Shown in pieces: positions 24,266 through 32,924 of a DNA stretch of 64,000 bases; the stretch's first letter is position 1, and every line of letters starts with the position of its first letter. Source of the DNA: Streptacidiphilus jiangxiensis (lineage in GTDB: Bacteria; Actinomycetota; Actinomycetes; Streptomycetales; Streptomycetaceae); NCBI RefSeq assembly GCF_900109465.1, contig NZ_FOAZ01000002.1:434001-498000 (forward strand), written 5' to 3'. Below the pieces are notes generated by a model. It ran no database searches, had not been told where the DNA came from, and was given only the letters and a program-made list of their open reading frames with translations. Made by a program: the position numbers and the translations under genes.

Positions 24266-26347
24266 TCAGGCGGGGACGGCGCGGGAGTCCAGGGCGAGCG
24301 CGCCGCGCGGGGTCACCAGCAGCGGGTTGACCTCCAGCTCCGCGAACTCGGGACGGGCGGCCGCAGCGGCGGTGATCGCGGCGACGGCCTGCGCCGCCGC
24401 GCCCACGTCCAGGGCCGGGCGGCCGCGGACGCCGTCGAGCAGGGCGGCGCTGCGCAGGCCGCGCAGCAGGCGTTCGGCGTGCTCCGCGGTCACGGGCGCG
24501 AGGGCGAAGGCCACGTCCCCCAGCACCTCGGTGAGCACGCCGCCGAGTCCAACCATGGCCACCGGCCCGAACCGGGGATCCTGGTTGACGCCGACGATCA
24601 GTTCCACGCCGTCGCTGAGGTCCGCCATGGCCTCCACCGAGTACGACGGCGCGCCGAGCCGGGCGTGCATCGACCGGTGGGCGGCGACGAGCGCCTCCTC
24701 GTCGGCGAGTCGCAGCACGACGCCTCCGGCGTCGGACTTGTGCAGCAGGTGCAGCGCCTTGAGCACGTAGGGGCCGGAGAACTCGCGCGCGGCGGCCCGC
24801 AGTTCGTCCTCCGAGCGGATCTCTCGCGCGGGCGGAAAGGGGACACCGGCGGTCTCGAGCAGCCGGCGGGTGACGTGGTAGTCGGGATCACCGACCGGCT
24901 CGGCGGCCACCGGCGGCAGCGGCTGCAGCGCCGGGCAGGGCGCGCCGGACTCCGTGGCCGGCGCGGGCGACGGCGCCAGGGCGACGAGCGCGCGGGCCGC
25001 GTCCTCCACCGCCTCGTGGACGGGGATGCCGACGGCCCGCAGGGCCTGACAGCTGGGCGAGGAGGGGTACATCGACTGCACCACCAAAGGCTTGCCCGAC
25101 GCGGGTACCGCGTCCGCGATCGCCTCGGCCGCGGCCAGCTCACCGGCGCCCAGAGCGCCTTCCGCTCCGCCCAGTCCGCCCTCCGCCGCCGCGTAGCCGC
25201 CGAAGTAGCCCGTCAGCAGCACCGCGTCGACCTCGTCGGAGTCCAACAGCGCCCGCACGGTGCGGGCGTAGGACATCGGGTCCTGCTCCCCCATGCCGGC
25301 CAGGTCGACGGGGTTGCCCACCGCGGACTGCCGCCACAGCAGGTCGGCGAGGTCAGCCTGCAGGGGCGCGGAGAGTTCGGGCACCGCCAGCCCCGCCGAC
25401 TCGACGGCGTCGGCGGCGATCGAGCCGTGGCCGCCGCCGTCGGTGAAGACGGCGACGCGGCGGCCCCGGGCGCGCCGCCCGGCGTCCAGCGCGCCCAGCA
25501 CGCACGCGAGTTCGCGCGGTGTGCGGGTCAGCTCGATGCCCGCGTCGCGGCAGGCGGCGATGACCACGTCGCCGGAGGTGGTCAGCGCGCCGGTGTGCGA
25601 CTTGGCGCTGCGCGCGGACGCGTCGCCCCGCCCGGCGGTGAGCAGCACGACGGGCTTGCCCGCACGGGCGGCCGCCTCCGCGAAGGCGCGCCCGTCGCCG
25701 AAGTCCTCGGCGTAGACGGCGATCGCCCGGGTGCCCTCGTGCCGGGCGCAGTCCGCGACGAGGTCGACCAGGGTCACATCGGCCTGGTTGCCCAGGGAGA
25801 CGAACCGGGAGAATCCCAGCCCCTGCGGCGCGAGCCGCAGTTGCAGCTCCAGGGCGAGGTTGCCGCTCTGGCTCAGCAGTGCGATGCCGCCAGGGGCGAA
25901 ACGGTCGGAGGCGAGAAAGAGCTCGGTGGTGTTGTCGGCGACACCCAGGCAGTTCGGGCCGACCAGCAGCGCACCGGCGGCCCGCACACGGTCGGCGACG
26001 GCCTGCTGCCGGACCAGGCCCGCCGCGCCGAGCTCGGCGAAGCCCGCCGTGATGGCCACGATCGCGCGGGCCCCGCAGGCGAGCGCCTCGTCCACGGCGT
26101 CCTCGAAGCCCGCCTGCGGGACGCTGACGACGACCAGCTCGACCGGCTCGCCGATCGCACCGAGGCTGGTGGCGGCGGTGCGTCCGAGCACGGTCCCGCC
26201 GCGCCGGTTGACCAGGTGCAGCGGGCGACGGCCGTTCGCGCGCAGCGCCTGGACGGCAATGGCGTGGCCGTACTTGGCCGGGTCGTCGCTGGCGCCGAGG
26301 ACGGCGACGGACGCCGGGTCGAAGAGGGCGGTGAGGTCACGTCTCAT
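24266..26347 (-). CDS. NDP-forming acyl-CoA synthetase (fused alpha-beta, ATP-grasp)
   Basis: A 693-residue fusion of the CoA-binding/ligase alpha part and the ATP-grasp beta part of acetate-CoA ligase (ADP-forming) type enzymes. VAVLGASDDPAKYGHAI begins the CoA-binding Rossmann domain, AKSHTGALTTSG carries the phospho-His, and the C-terminal ATP-grasp part has YVLKALHLLHKSDAGGVVL and ELEVNPLLVTPRGALALD. It would activate or release an organic acid as its CoA thioester for the two dehydrogenases downstream. It begins four bases after the ferredoxin gene stop. Confidence 0.88.
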   Translation of the reverse strand: MRRDLTALFDPASVAVLGASDDPAKYGHAIAVQALRANGRRPLHLVNRRGGTVLGRTAATSLGAIGEPVELVVVSVPQAGFEDAVDEALACGARAIVAITAGFAELGAAGLVRQQAVADRVRAAGALLVGPNCLGVADNTTELFLASDRFAPGGIALLSQSGNLALELQLRLAPQGLGFSRFVSLGNQADVTLVDLVADCARHEGTRAIAVYAEDFGDGRAFAEAAARAGKPVVLLTAGRGDASARSAKSHTGALTTSGDVVIAACRDAGIELTRTPRELACVLGALDAGRRARGRRVAVFTDGGGHGSIAADAVESAGLAVPELSAPLQADLADLLWRQSAVGNPVDLAGMGEQDPMSYARTVRALLDSDEVDAVLLTGYFGGYAAAEGGLGGAEGALGAGELAAAEAIADAVPASGKPLVVQSMYPSSPSCQALRAVGIPVHEAVEDAARALVALAPSPAPATESGAPCPALQPLPPVAAEPVGDPDYHVTRRLLETAGVPFPPAREIRSEDELRAAAREFSGPYVLKALHLLHKSDAGGVVLRLADEEALVAAHRSMHARLGAPSYSVEAMADLSDGVELIVGVNQDPRFGPVAMVGLGGVLTEVLGDVAFALAPVTAEHAERLLRGLRSAALLDGVRGRPALDVGAAAQAVAAITAAAAARPEFAELEVNPLLVTPRGALALDSRAVPA

Positions 26348-26350
26348 CGG

Positions 26351-26542
26351 TCATCGCTCCAGCCGCAGGGCACTGTTGGGGCAGGAGTCGACGGCCGCAC
26401 GGGCGGAGGGCTCCTGATCGGCGGTCAGTTCCACGGTCAGGAGCTGCGCGTAGCCCCACTCGTCGAGTTCGATCAGGCCGGGCGCGGGCGGAAGGCACTC
26501 CCCGTAGCCCTGGCAGCGGGTGGAGTCGATGCGGAGTTTCAT
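26351..26542 (-). CDS. 3Fe-4S-type ferredoxin
   Basis: A 63-residue ferredoxin with only three cluster cysteines: Cys11 and Cys17 in RCQGYGECLPP, and the C-terminal Cys in DSCPNSALRLE. That is the 3Fe-4S pattern of actinomycete ferredoxins that feed P450s and oxygenases. It sits between a NuoF-like flavoprotein and the acyl-CoA synthetase and could carry electrons from the flavoprotein to the divergent Rieske oxygenase. Confidence 0.88.
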   Translation of the reverse strand: MKLRIDSTRCQGYGECLPPAPGLIELDEWGYAQLLTVELTADQEPSARAAVDSCPNSALRLER

Positions 26543-26595
26543 GGCGGTCCCTCTGGGGTGAGCGGTGGTGACGTGGGGTGGCAAGTCGGGTGGCG

Positions 26596-27936
26596 TCAGC
26601 CGACGCAGGCCGGCGCCGGCGAGTGGGGCAACGCCGCCGTCACTGACGTCGCTGCCGCGTTGGGGACCGGATCCCGCGCCGGAACAGGAACAGGAACCGG
26701 AACAGGAACCGGGACGCGGAGGCGGTGGCCGCCGCTCGGTGGGGTTGCGGCGCAGGTCGGGCAAGGGCTGCTGCGGTGGGCGTCGACCAGGTCGGGGAAG
26801 CCCGTGAGCAGCGAACCGGCCAGGCGGGCGGCGGCGTCGAGGAGGCCGCAGGCACCGCGGCCGGGCAGGCCCTGCGCCCAACGGCTCAGTGCGGCAAGAC
26901 CGTCGGCGTCGCACCGGCCTTCCGACAGGGCGACGAGGGTGTCGCGCAGGGCCCGGGTGCCGGAGACGCACACCCCGCACTGACGGCTGCTCTCGACGGC
27001 CAGGTGGTCGACGGCATCGGCCGCGACCGACACCGGGCACTCGTCGGGGGCGAGGAACCGGATCGCCCCGCAGCCCAGACCCGTCCCTGCCCGGGCCAGG
27101 AGGTCCCGGTCCAGTGACAGCCGAAGGGCGGAGGGGGGAAGGAGCCCGCCGAACAGGCCGCCCATCAGGACGCCCGAAGGCGGCAGCACCCCGTGGTCGG
27201 CGGCGAGGCGGGCCAACGCGACGCCGTAAGGGGCCTCGGTCAGGACCGCGGCCGGGAGACCGCCCCCGGACAGGGTCAGCAGCACGGTCCCTGTGGCCGC
27301 CGCGTCGGAAGCCAGCAGCGCGAGGCGGGCCAGCGTCTCGACGTTGGAGATCAGGGTGGGCGCTCCGCCGACGCCGCGTTCGAACGGACGCGGCGGCTTG
27401 GCGGTCGGCAGCGCCGGCCCGCCGTCGATGCGGCGGACGACGGCGCTCTCCTCCCCCGCGACGTAGGCGGGCTCGGTGCGCACGACCTCGACACGCAGGG
27501 CGGGGTCGGGGTCGCACGCGCCGAGCGCGTCGCGCACGGCTGCCGCCGCGGCCGGATCGGACAGGTAGACGTAGGCCCGGTCGGCGCCGGTGATGCGGGC
27601 GGCATGGGTGAGGCCGTCGAGGACCAGGTGCGGGCGGGCCCGCAGCAGCCAGCGGTCCTTGACCGAACCCGGCTCCCCCTCCTCGCCGTTGGCGACGACG
27701 ACTGCGGTCCCGGCGCCGTCGCGCACGGCGCGCAGCTTCACCACCGTCGGGAAGCCCGCGCCGCCGTGGCCGCGCAGGTCGGCCGCCTCGACGCGGGCCA
27801 GCAACTCCTCGGGCGCCATGTCGGCGCGGTAACCGCCCCGGGCTCGGTAGGCGGCGAGGCTCTCGACCTGGTCCGGGGTCGGGCCGAGCACGCACGCCGG
27901 GGTGCCGGAAGGGGTGGGGGTGTGGATCACGGTCAT
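26596..27936 (-). CDS. NuoF-like flavoprotein with SLBB and iron-sulfur domain
   Basis: A 446-residue homologue of the 51-kDa subunit of complex I/formate dehydrogenase: the FMN/NADH part (LRGHGGAGFPTVVKLRAVRD, VVANGEEGEPGSVKDRWLL), a soluble-ligand-binding segment (GGAPTLISNVETLARLA) and an iron-sulfur end (SSRQCGVCVSGTRAL and RGACGLLDAAARLAGS). The third Cys of the classical CxxCxxC is Gly here, as I recall also for stand-alone actinomycete members, so cluster type needs care. A Val-Pro repeat tail ends the protein. No other complex I subunits are present; with the ferredoxin it is probably an NADH:ferredoxin reductase. Its ATG overlaps the previous stop (ATGA). Confidence 0.82.
   Translation of the reverse strand: MTVIHTPTPSGTPACVLGPTPDQVESLAAYRARGGYRADMAPEELLARVEAADLRGHGGAGFPTVVKLRAVRDGAGTAVVVANGEEGEPGSVKDRWLLRARPHLVLDGLTHAARITGADRAYVYLSDPAAAAAVRDALGACDPDPALRVEVVRTEPAYVAGEESAVVRRIDGGPALPTAKPPRPFERGVGGAPTLISNVETLARLALLASDAAATGTVLLTLSGGGLPAAVLTEAPYGVALARLAADHGVLPPSGVLMGGLFGGLLPPSALRLSLDRDLLARAGTGLGCGAIRFLAPDECPVSVAADAVDHLAVESSRQCGVCVSGTRALRDTLVALSEGRCDADGLAALSRWAQGLPGRGACGLLDAAARLAGSLLTGFPDLVDAHRSSPCPTCAATPPSGGHRLRVPVPVPVPVPVPARDPVPNAAATSVTAALPHSPAPACVG
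26682..26714. repeat. hexamer repeat encoding a Val-Pro tail in the NuoF-like gene
   Basis: Tandem GGAACA/GGAACC hexamers; on the coding strand they give alternating Val-Pro near residues 416-426. The tract is prone to slipped-strand length change. Confidence 0.7.
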
Positions 27937-28448
27937 CGCAAACCTGCCTGTGCGTCTCGGGTGGTCGCGTCTCGGGTGGTCGCGTCTCGGGTGGTCCCGT
28001 GAGGGGTGGCCGCGTCCCGCGCGGTCGCGTCACGGCTCGGGCGATCGCTCGGCGCCGGCTGCCGGCGGGCGAGCCGTTCGACCGCACGGCCGAGCAGGGC
28101 CCGATCGGCGGCGGTCTGCTCGTACGCCGGGCCGGGGAGGCCGATCAGCATCCGGTGGTGGCCGAGGACGACCTCTCCCGCGACGAGCGCCGCCTCGATC
28201 TGGTCGCCGCCCGGTGGACCGGTTCCAGTGGCCACCGCCACCACCAGCTCGGCGACCTCGTGCAGGTAGGCGAGCCAGGTGCGCTGGGTGCCGTGCAGGA
28301 TCAGGCGTTCGACGCGGCTCCTCTCCGTCTCGGACGACTCCGCGCTCGCGGCGCTGCCCCGAGCGCGGAGTCGGGCCACCGCGTACGGCAGCTCGAGCTC
28401 CGGCTCGGGGGTCAGTCCGAGCCAGGCGTTCCTGCGGGATCCGTGCAT
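27933..28448 (-). CDS. hypothetical protein, first gene of the leftward catabolic operon
   Basis: A 171-residue protein starting at ATG 28448. The middle is helical (RVERLILHGTQRTWLAYLHEVAELVVAVATG, and GPAYEQTAADRALLGRAVERLA). The C-terminal 35 residues are a low-complexity Thr-Arg-Asp-Ala tail encoded by 15-bp repeats. I do not recognise the family. It overlaps the NuoF-like gene by four bases, so it is part of the same operon and may be an accessory subunit. Confidence 0.6.
   Translation of the reverse strand: MHGSRRNAWLGLTPEPELELPYAVARLRARGSAASAESSETERSRVERLILHGTQRTWLAYLHEVAELVVAVATGTGPPGGDQIEAALVAGEVVLGHHRMLIGLPGPAYEQTAADRALLGRAVERLARRQPAPSDRPSRDATARDAATPHGTTRDATTRDATTRDAQAGLR
27953..27997. 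repeat. three 15-bp tandem repeats
   Basis: CGTCTCGGGTGGTCG at 27953, 27968 and 27983, the last copy with one change. They encode the repeated TTRDA of the hypothetical protein's tail. Confidence 0.85.
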
Positions 28449-28608
28449 GCCTGCCTCCGTGGTGGGACGGGTGCGCTGCGGAGAGGTCCGGCGAGAGCGG
28501 TGCCGGGCCGTGGGAGGGGTGGGAAGAAGTGCCGCGCCCGGGCCGGGGCGACTCCTGGGATGGGACATCAGGAGCGCCGGTGTCGGCCTGGCGGTGACGA
28601 CCAAAGTA

Positions 28609-28628
28609 CTGACCAACCAGTTAGTCAG
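28609..28628. promoter_or_regulatory. TetR-type operator between the leftward operon and the Rieske gene
   Basis: CTGACCAACCAGTTAGTCAG: two 9-bp arms with one mismatch around CA, typical of TetR operators. It lies 160 bp from the leftward gene start and 107 bp from the rightward one. A TTGACA hexamer (28635-28640) seven bases to the right could be the -35 box of the rightward promoter. The likely ligand-responsive protein is the TetR regulator at 29952-30632. Confidence 0.65.
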
Positions 28629-28734
28629 CAAGTATTGACACCGACCTCGTCAGGGCGCAACCTTGCCGCACCACTCGCTGAGCAGACAGTCAGTCCCTGC
28701 CCCACCCCCGCCCCGCGCGACGAGCAGGAGCGTC

Positions 28735-29955
28735 ATGCAGTCCGAACTGACCCGCCCCACCGAACCGCCCGCCACGAACGACGCCGCACCGCCGGCGGCG
28801 GCGCTGGCCGCCCGCTACTACACCGATCCGGCCGTCGCCGAAGCCGAGCAGGAGCAGGTGTTCGCCCGCTCCTGGCAGCTGGTCGGGCACGAGTCCGATC
28901 TGCCGGGCCCGGGTGCCCGGTTCACCGCCCGGGCCGCCGGACGAGAGGTCCTGGTGGTGCGCACCGAGGACGGCGGTCTCGCCGCCCACCTGAACGTCTG
29001 CCGCCATCGCGGCACCCGGCTGGTCTCCGCCCCGGAGCCCTCCGGCAAGGCGATCCGCTGCCCGTACCACGGCTGGACCTACCGCCTCGACGGCAGTCTG
29101 GTCGGCGCGCCGGAGGCCCGGCAGATCCCGTGCCTGGACAAGCCCAAGCTGGGCCTCTTCCCCGTCGCGGTGGAGTCGTTCCTCGGCTTCGTCTTCGTCA
29201 ACCTGGACGGGCGCGCCACGCCGCTGGCGGAGAGCTGCGCCGGTCTGGCCGAGGCGGTGGGCCGCTACGTCCCTGCGGATCTGGAGCCCATCGGGCGCGG
29301 CCGGATCCACGACCTGGCCGGCGCGGAGGTGCAGCACGCCAACTGGAAGGTCGCCGTCGACAACTACCTGGAGGGCTACCACGTTCCCGTGGCCCACCCG
29401 GCGCTGATGCGCCTGTTGGACTACCAGCGCTACACCAGCGGCGAACTGCACGACTCCTACGTGCTGTTCGAGTCGCCGCTGCGCGACAAGCCCTCCTCCA
29501 ACCTGCTTGAGCGTCTCTACCAGCGGCTCGTCAGCCCGATGCCGGGCCTGACCGAGGCGGACCGGCGCACGTGGCGCTACGCGGTGATCTACCCGAACAC
29601 GCTGCTGGACTTCTATCCTGATCACGTGATCGCCTGGACCGCCGTCCCCAGCGCACCCGATCGCGTGGCGATCCCCGGCGCCTTCTACACCAAGCCGGGT
29701 TCCGGCCTGCGCACGAAGCTCGCCCGTCGGCTGAACATCCGGATCGGGTGGATCACCAACGACGAGGACGCCGAGCTGGTGGCCCGCGTCCAGCAGGGCC
29801 TGAGCACGCCGGGGTTCCAGCCCGGCCCGCTCTCGCGCCGCGAGTCGGCGGTGGGTTGGTTCGCCGACCGCATCCGCGCCGACCTCGACCGGGCCTCCGC
29901 CGGGGACGCAGCCCCCGCCGCCGGACCCACCACCGAGCCGGAGGCGACCGCGTGA
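28735..29955 (+). CDS. Rieske non-heme iron oxygenase, alpha subunit type
   Basis: A 406-residue oxygenase. The Rieske 2Fe-2S site is at C89/H91 (CRHRGT) and C109/H112 (CPYHGW); the catalytic iron motif DNYLEGYHVPVAH is at 209-221 with His216 and His221. The sequence around it resembles quaternary-amine and betaine/choline-type monooxygenases more than aromatic-ring dioxygenases. No beta subunit or reductase is adjacent; the divergent NuoF-like/ferredoxin pair may supply electrons. ATG 28735 is chosen for its AGGAG site. The stop overlaps the TetR start (GTGA). Confidence 0.88.
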   Translation: MQSELTRPTEPPATNDAAPPAAALAARYYTDPAVAEAEQEQVFARSWQLVGHESDLPGPGARFTARAAGREVLVVRTEDGGLAAHLNVCRHRGTRLVSAPEPSGKAIRCPYHGWTYRLDGSLVGAPEARQIPCLDKPKLGLFPVAVESFLGFVFVNLDGRATPLAESCAGLAEAVGRYVPADLEPIGRGRIHDLAGAEVQHANWKVAVDNYLEGYHVPVAHPALMRLLDYQRYTSGELHDSYVLFESPLRDKPSSNLLERLYQRLVSPMPGLTEADRRTWRYAVIYPNTLLDFYPDHVIAWTAVPSAPDRVAIPGAFYTKPGSGLRTKLARRLNIRIGWITNDEDAELVARVQQGLSTPGFQPGPLSRRESAVGWFADRIRADLDRASAGDAAPAAGPTTEPEATA

Positions 29956-30632
29956 GCACGACCGCGCCCGCGGCCGGTCGCCGCGGCAGCAACGAGGAGC
30001 GCGCGGAGCAGACGCGGCGCGCGATCCTGCTCGCGGCCTGCGACACCATCGCCGAGGTCGGCTTCGAGAAGGTCCGGATGCGGATGGTGGCGGAGCGTGC
30101 CGGGGTCTCCTCGGCCCTGCTGCACTACCACTTCGAGACCCGCGAGAAGCTGTTCCTGGAGGCGCTGGCCTTCTCCTACGAGCACGCCGGTGTCGAGGGT
30201 TACGCCGCCGAGCCGCCCGACGAGCTGCCGCACACCTGGCAGCTGGGCCGGGTCGTCGACGCGTGCCTGCCGATCGACACCGAGCTGCGCCGGGACTTCC
30301 TGCTCTGGCAGGAGCTGCACCTGCGCGCGGTGCGCGACGCGGACTCACTCGGAGTCGCCCGCGACCTGTACGGCAACCTGCGGGAGTGGATCGCGGGCGT
30401 CGTCCGCGACGGTCAGGCGGCCGGCGAGTTCGGCGCGTGCGACGTGGGCCGTCTCGCGGACCTGGTGATCGCGCTGACCAACGGCTTCGGGACCAGGATC
30501 CTGCTCGGCTCGTCCCCGTCGGACGTGGCGGACGCCCGCGACCAGATCTGGTCCGTCGTCGCCCCGCAGCTCGGCCTGACCACCCCGTTCCCGCCCGGGT
30601 CGCCCAAGGTCCCGACCGACCACCGCGGCTGA
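29952..30632 (+). CDS. TetR/AcrR family regulator
   Basis: A 226-residue repressor-type protein. The N-terminal helix-turn-helix is canonical (RRAILLAACDTIAEVGFEKV, VAERAGVSSALLHYHFETREKLF), the rest is a helical ligand pocket. It is translationally coupled to the Rieske gene by a GTGA overlap. The palindrome at 28609-28628 is the natural operator, giving autoregulation of its own operon and probably control of the divergent one. The ligand would be a substrate or intermediate of the amine/acyl pathway. Confidence 0.9.
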   Translation: MSTTAPAAGRRGSNEERAEQTRRAILLAACDTIAEVGFEKVRMRMVAERAGVSSALLHYHFETREKLFLEALAFSYEHAGVEGYAAEPPDELPHTWQLGRVVDACLPIDTELRRDFLLWQELHLRAVRDADSLGVARDLYGNLREWIAGVVRDGQAAGEFGACDVGRLADLVIALTNGFGTRILLGSSPSDVADARDQIWSVVAPQLGLTTPFPPGSPKVPTDHRG

Positions 30633-30859
30633 CCAGGGCGCGACGCGCCACCGCCCCAGCGCACATCCCCCACCACCGCACCCCTTCCGTTGCTTCCGCC
30701 GCGTGGCGCACGCCGCGCGCCGCGCGCCCCGCTGAGCGCGCCCGGTGCGTCCTCCCTGCTCACCGCCCCTGACCAGAGCCCGGGATGCCGCACACCCTCC
30801 GTCACCTCCGACCGGCCCCGCCCATACCCCGCCGGTCCACCCACCCGGAGAGGACACCG

Positions 30860-31987
30860 ATGTCCGATCACCTCCCCCAGCTCTCCCGCAGATCCCTGCT
30901 CCGCGCCGGCGGTCTCGGCGCCCTCGGCCTGAGCCTGGCCGGCTGCGGCTTCAGCCAGCCCGCCACCGTGCCCGTGGCGCAGACCGAGAAGCCCATCGAC
31001 ATGAAGGTCGACGGCCCGCTCGTCTACTTCAACTGGGCCGACTACATCGACCCCTCCGTCTTCGCCGGTTTCCAGAAGGAGTACGGCGTCAAGATCATCC
31101 AGTCGAACTTCGACTCGATGCCGGGCATGGTCGCCAAGCTGGACGCGGGCAACAAGTACGACGTCATCTTCCCCTCCGCCAAGTACGCGCAGCGCCTGGC
31201 CCAGGCGGGCCGCCTGTACGCCATCGACCACAGCAAGCTGCGCAACGCCGAGCTCGTCTTCGGCAGCTACTCCTACTTCGACGACCCCTGGTACGACCCG
31301 AAGTCCGCGCACACCGTGCCGTTCACGATGTACAAGACGGGCATCGGCTGGCGCCGCGACAAGCTGGGCGCCCTCTCCGGCTCCTGGCAGGACCTGTGGG
31401 ACGCGCAGTCCAGCGGCACCACCTTCCTCCTCGACGACGAGGACGAGGTGCTGGGCATGGCCGCGCTCAAGCTGGGCCTGGACCCGAACACCACCGCGCA
31501 GGGCGACCTCGACCGGATGACCTCGCTGCTCCAGACGCTCCGCCCGCACCTGCGCGGCTTCTCCAGCGACGACTACAACAACCTGCTCAACGGCACCGCC
31601 ACGATGACCCAGGCCTGGAGCGGCGACATGGTCAGCGTGCTCAGCCAGGCCAAGGACGCGACGCTGTACGGCTTCGAGGTGGCCAAGGAGGGATCGCCGA
31701 TCAACTCCGACTGCTTCGCGATACCCGCCAACGCCGAGCATCCCGGCACGGCGATGCTGTTCATCGACTACATGCTGCGCCCCGAGAACGCGATCAAGAC
31801 CATCCAGTACCTCGGTTACCCGATGCCGGTCCACGGCACGGAGGCCACCTACGCGGCGATGGTCAAGCAGCTGCCGCAGTGCGTGATCGAACCGGGCGAC
31901 CTCAAGCCGTCGCTCTACTTCCGCAATCCGAGCGGCGACGGCGCGCAGGCGCGCGACACGGCCTGGACCGACGTGAAGGCGGGCTGA
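30860..31987 (+). CDS. polyamine-type ABC transporter substrate-binding lipoprotein
   Basis: A 375-residue PotD/PotF-like binding protein. The N-terminus has a twin-arginine motif (SRRSLLRAGG) and a lipobox LAGC with Cys29, so it is probably exported by Tat and anchored as a lipoprotein. The mature protein shows family segments VYFNWADYIDPSVFAGFQKEYG and YDVIFPSAKYAQRLAQAG. It would capture spermidine, putrescine or a related amine. ATG 30860 is chosen for its GGAG site. It heads a six-gene rightward set (importer, amine oxidase, aldehyde dehydrogenase). Confidence 0.9.
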   Translation: MSDHLPQLSRRSLLRAGGLGALGLSLAGCGFSQPATVPVAQTEKPIDMKVDGPLVYFNWADYIDPSVFAGFQKEYGVKIIQSNFDSMPGMVAKLDAGNKYDVIFPSAKYAQRLAQAGRLYAIDHSKLRNAELVFGSYSYFDDPWYDPKSAHTVPFTMYKTGIGWRRDKLGALSGSWQDLWDAQSSGTTFLLDDEDEVLGMAALKLGLDPNTTAQGDLDRMTSLLQTLRPHLRGFSSDDYNNLLNGTATMTQAWSGDMVSVLSQAKDATLYGFEVAKEGSPINSDCFAIPANAEHPGTAMLFIDYMLRPENAIKTIQYLGYPMPVHGTEATYAAMVKQLPQCVIEPGDLKPSLYFRNPSGDGAQARDTAWTDVKAG

Positions 31988-31988
31988 G

Positions 31989-32924
31989 ATGGCACTGCGC
32001 ACCCCCGTCCGGACCGAGAGACCGGCGCCGGCCAAGAACGTCGGCGGACGCGGACGACGACCCCGTCCCTCCGCCGCAGGCGCGCGGATCTGGACCTGGC
32101 TCACCCTGCCCGGCACCGTGTGGATGTCGGTGTTCTTCATCGCCTCACTGCTGCTGGTCGCCGCCATCTCCTTCGGCACCACGGACCAGTTGGGCGATCC
32201 GCGGTTCGGTACCGACCTCGGCAACCTCAAGGCGCTGGCGGACCCGGCCTACCGGGACGTGATGGTCCGCTCCCTCGGCTACGCGCTGCTGACCTCGGTG
32301 ATCTGCCTGCTGATCGCCTACCCGGTGGCCTACGCGGTCGCACTGCACGCGGGCCGCTTCAAGAACGCGCTGATCGCCGCGATCGTGGTGCCGTTCTTCG
32401 CCAACTACCTGGTGCGGATGTACGGGTGGTCGGTGCTGCTGTCCGACGACGGGCCGGTGCTGCAGCTGCTGCGCGCCGTCGGGCTCGCGGACGACCACAC
32501 CAAGATCCTCAACACCGGGTTCGGCGTCATCGCCGGGCTGGTCTACGGCTTCGTCGTCTTCATGATCATCCCACTCTACGCCGCCATGGAGCGCATGGAC
32601 ACGGCGCTGATCGAGGCCGGGCGCGACCTGTACGGCGGGCCGCTGCGCACCTTCCTCTTCGTGACCGTCCCCGCCACCCGGCAGGGCGCGGCGGCCGGCA
32701 TGGTCCTGGTCTTCCTGCCCGCGATGGGCGACTTCGTCAGCGCCCAGTTCATGGGCGGACCGAACCAGATCATGATCGGCAACCTGATCCAGGACAAGTT
32801 CTTCGAAGGCCAGGACTGGCCGCTGGGCTCCGCGCTGACGATGGCGCTGATGGCCGTGCTGCTGCTCGCGATGTTCGGCTACCTGCGGCGCACCCGCAAG
32901 GACGAGGCGGAGGCCACCCGATGA
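31989..32924 (+). CDS. polyamine-type ABC permease, PotB-like
   Basis: A 311-residue inner-membrane permease with six hydrophobic segments and an EAA-type loop (ALIEAGRDLYGGPLRTFLFVTVPATRQGAAAG), which docks on the ATPase. It begins one base after the binding-protein stop and its stop overlaps the next start (ATGA). Confidence 0.9.
   Translation: MALRTPVRTERPAPAKNVGGRGRRPRPSAAGARIWTWLTLPGTVWMSVFFIASLLLVAAISFGTTDQLGDPRFGTDLGNLKALADPAYRDVMVRSLGYALLTSVICLLIAYPVAYAVALHAGRFKNALIAAIVVPFFANYLVRMYGWSVLLSDDGPVLQLLRAVGLADDHTKILNTGFGVIAGLVYGFVVFMIIPLYAAMERMDTALIEAGRDLYGGPLRTFLFVTVPATRQGAAAGMVLVFLPAMGDFVSAQFMGGPNQIMIGNLIQDKFFEGQDWPLGSALTMALMAVLLLAMFGYLRRTRKDEAEATR

Noticed and set aside
26596..27936. 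NuoF-like protein as a broken complex I subunit because one cluster cysteine is missing
   Set aside because: The same Cys-to-Gly/other pattern is, as far as I recall, usual in stand-alone actinomycete members, so it is not by itself decay.
27953..27997. CRISPR-like array
   Set aside because: The repeats are contiguous 15-mers without spacers and encode a protein tail.
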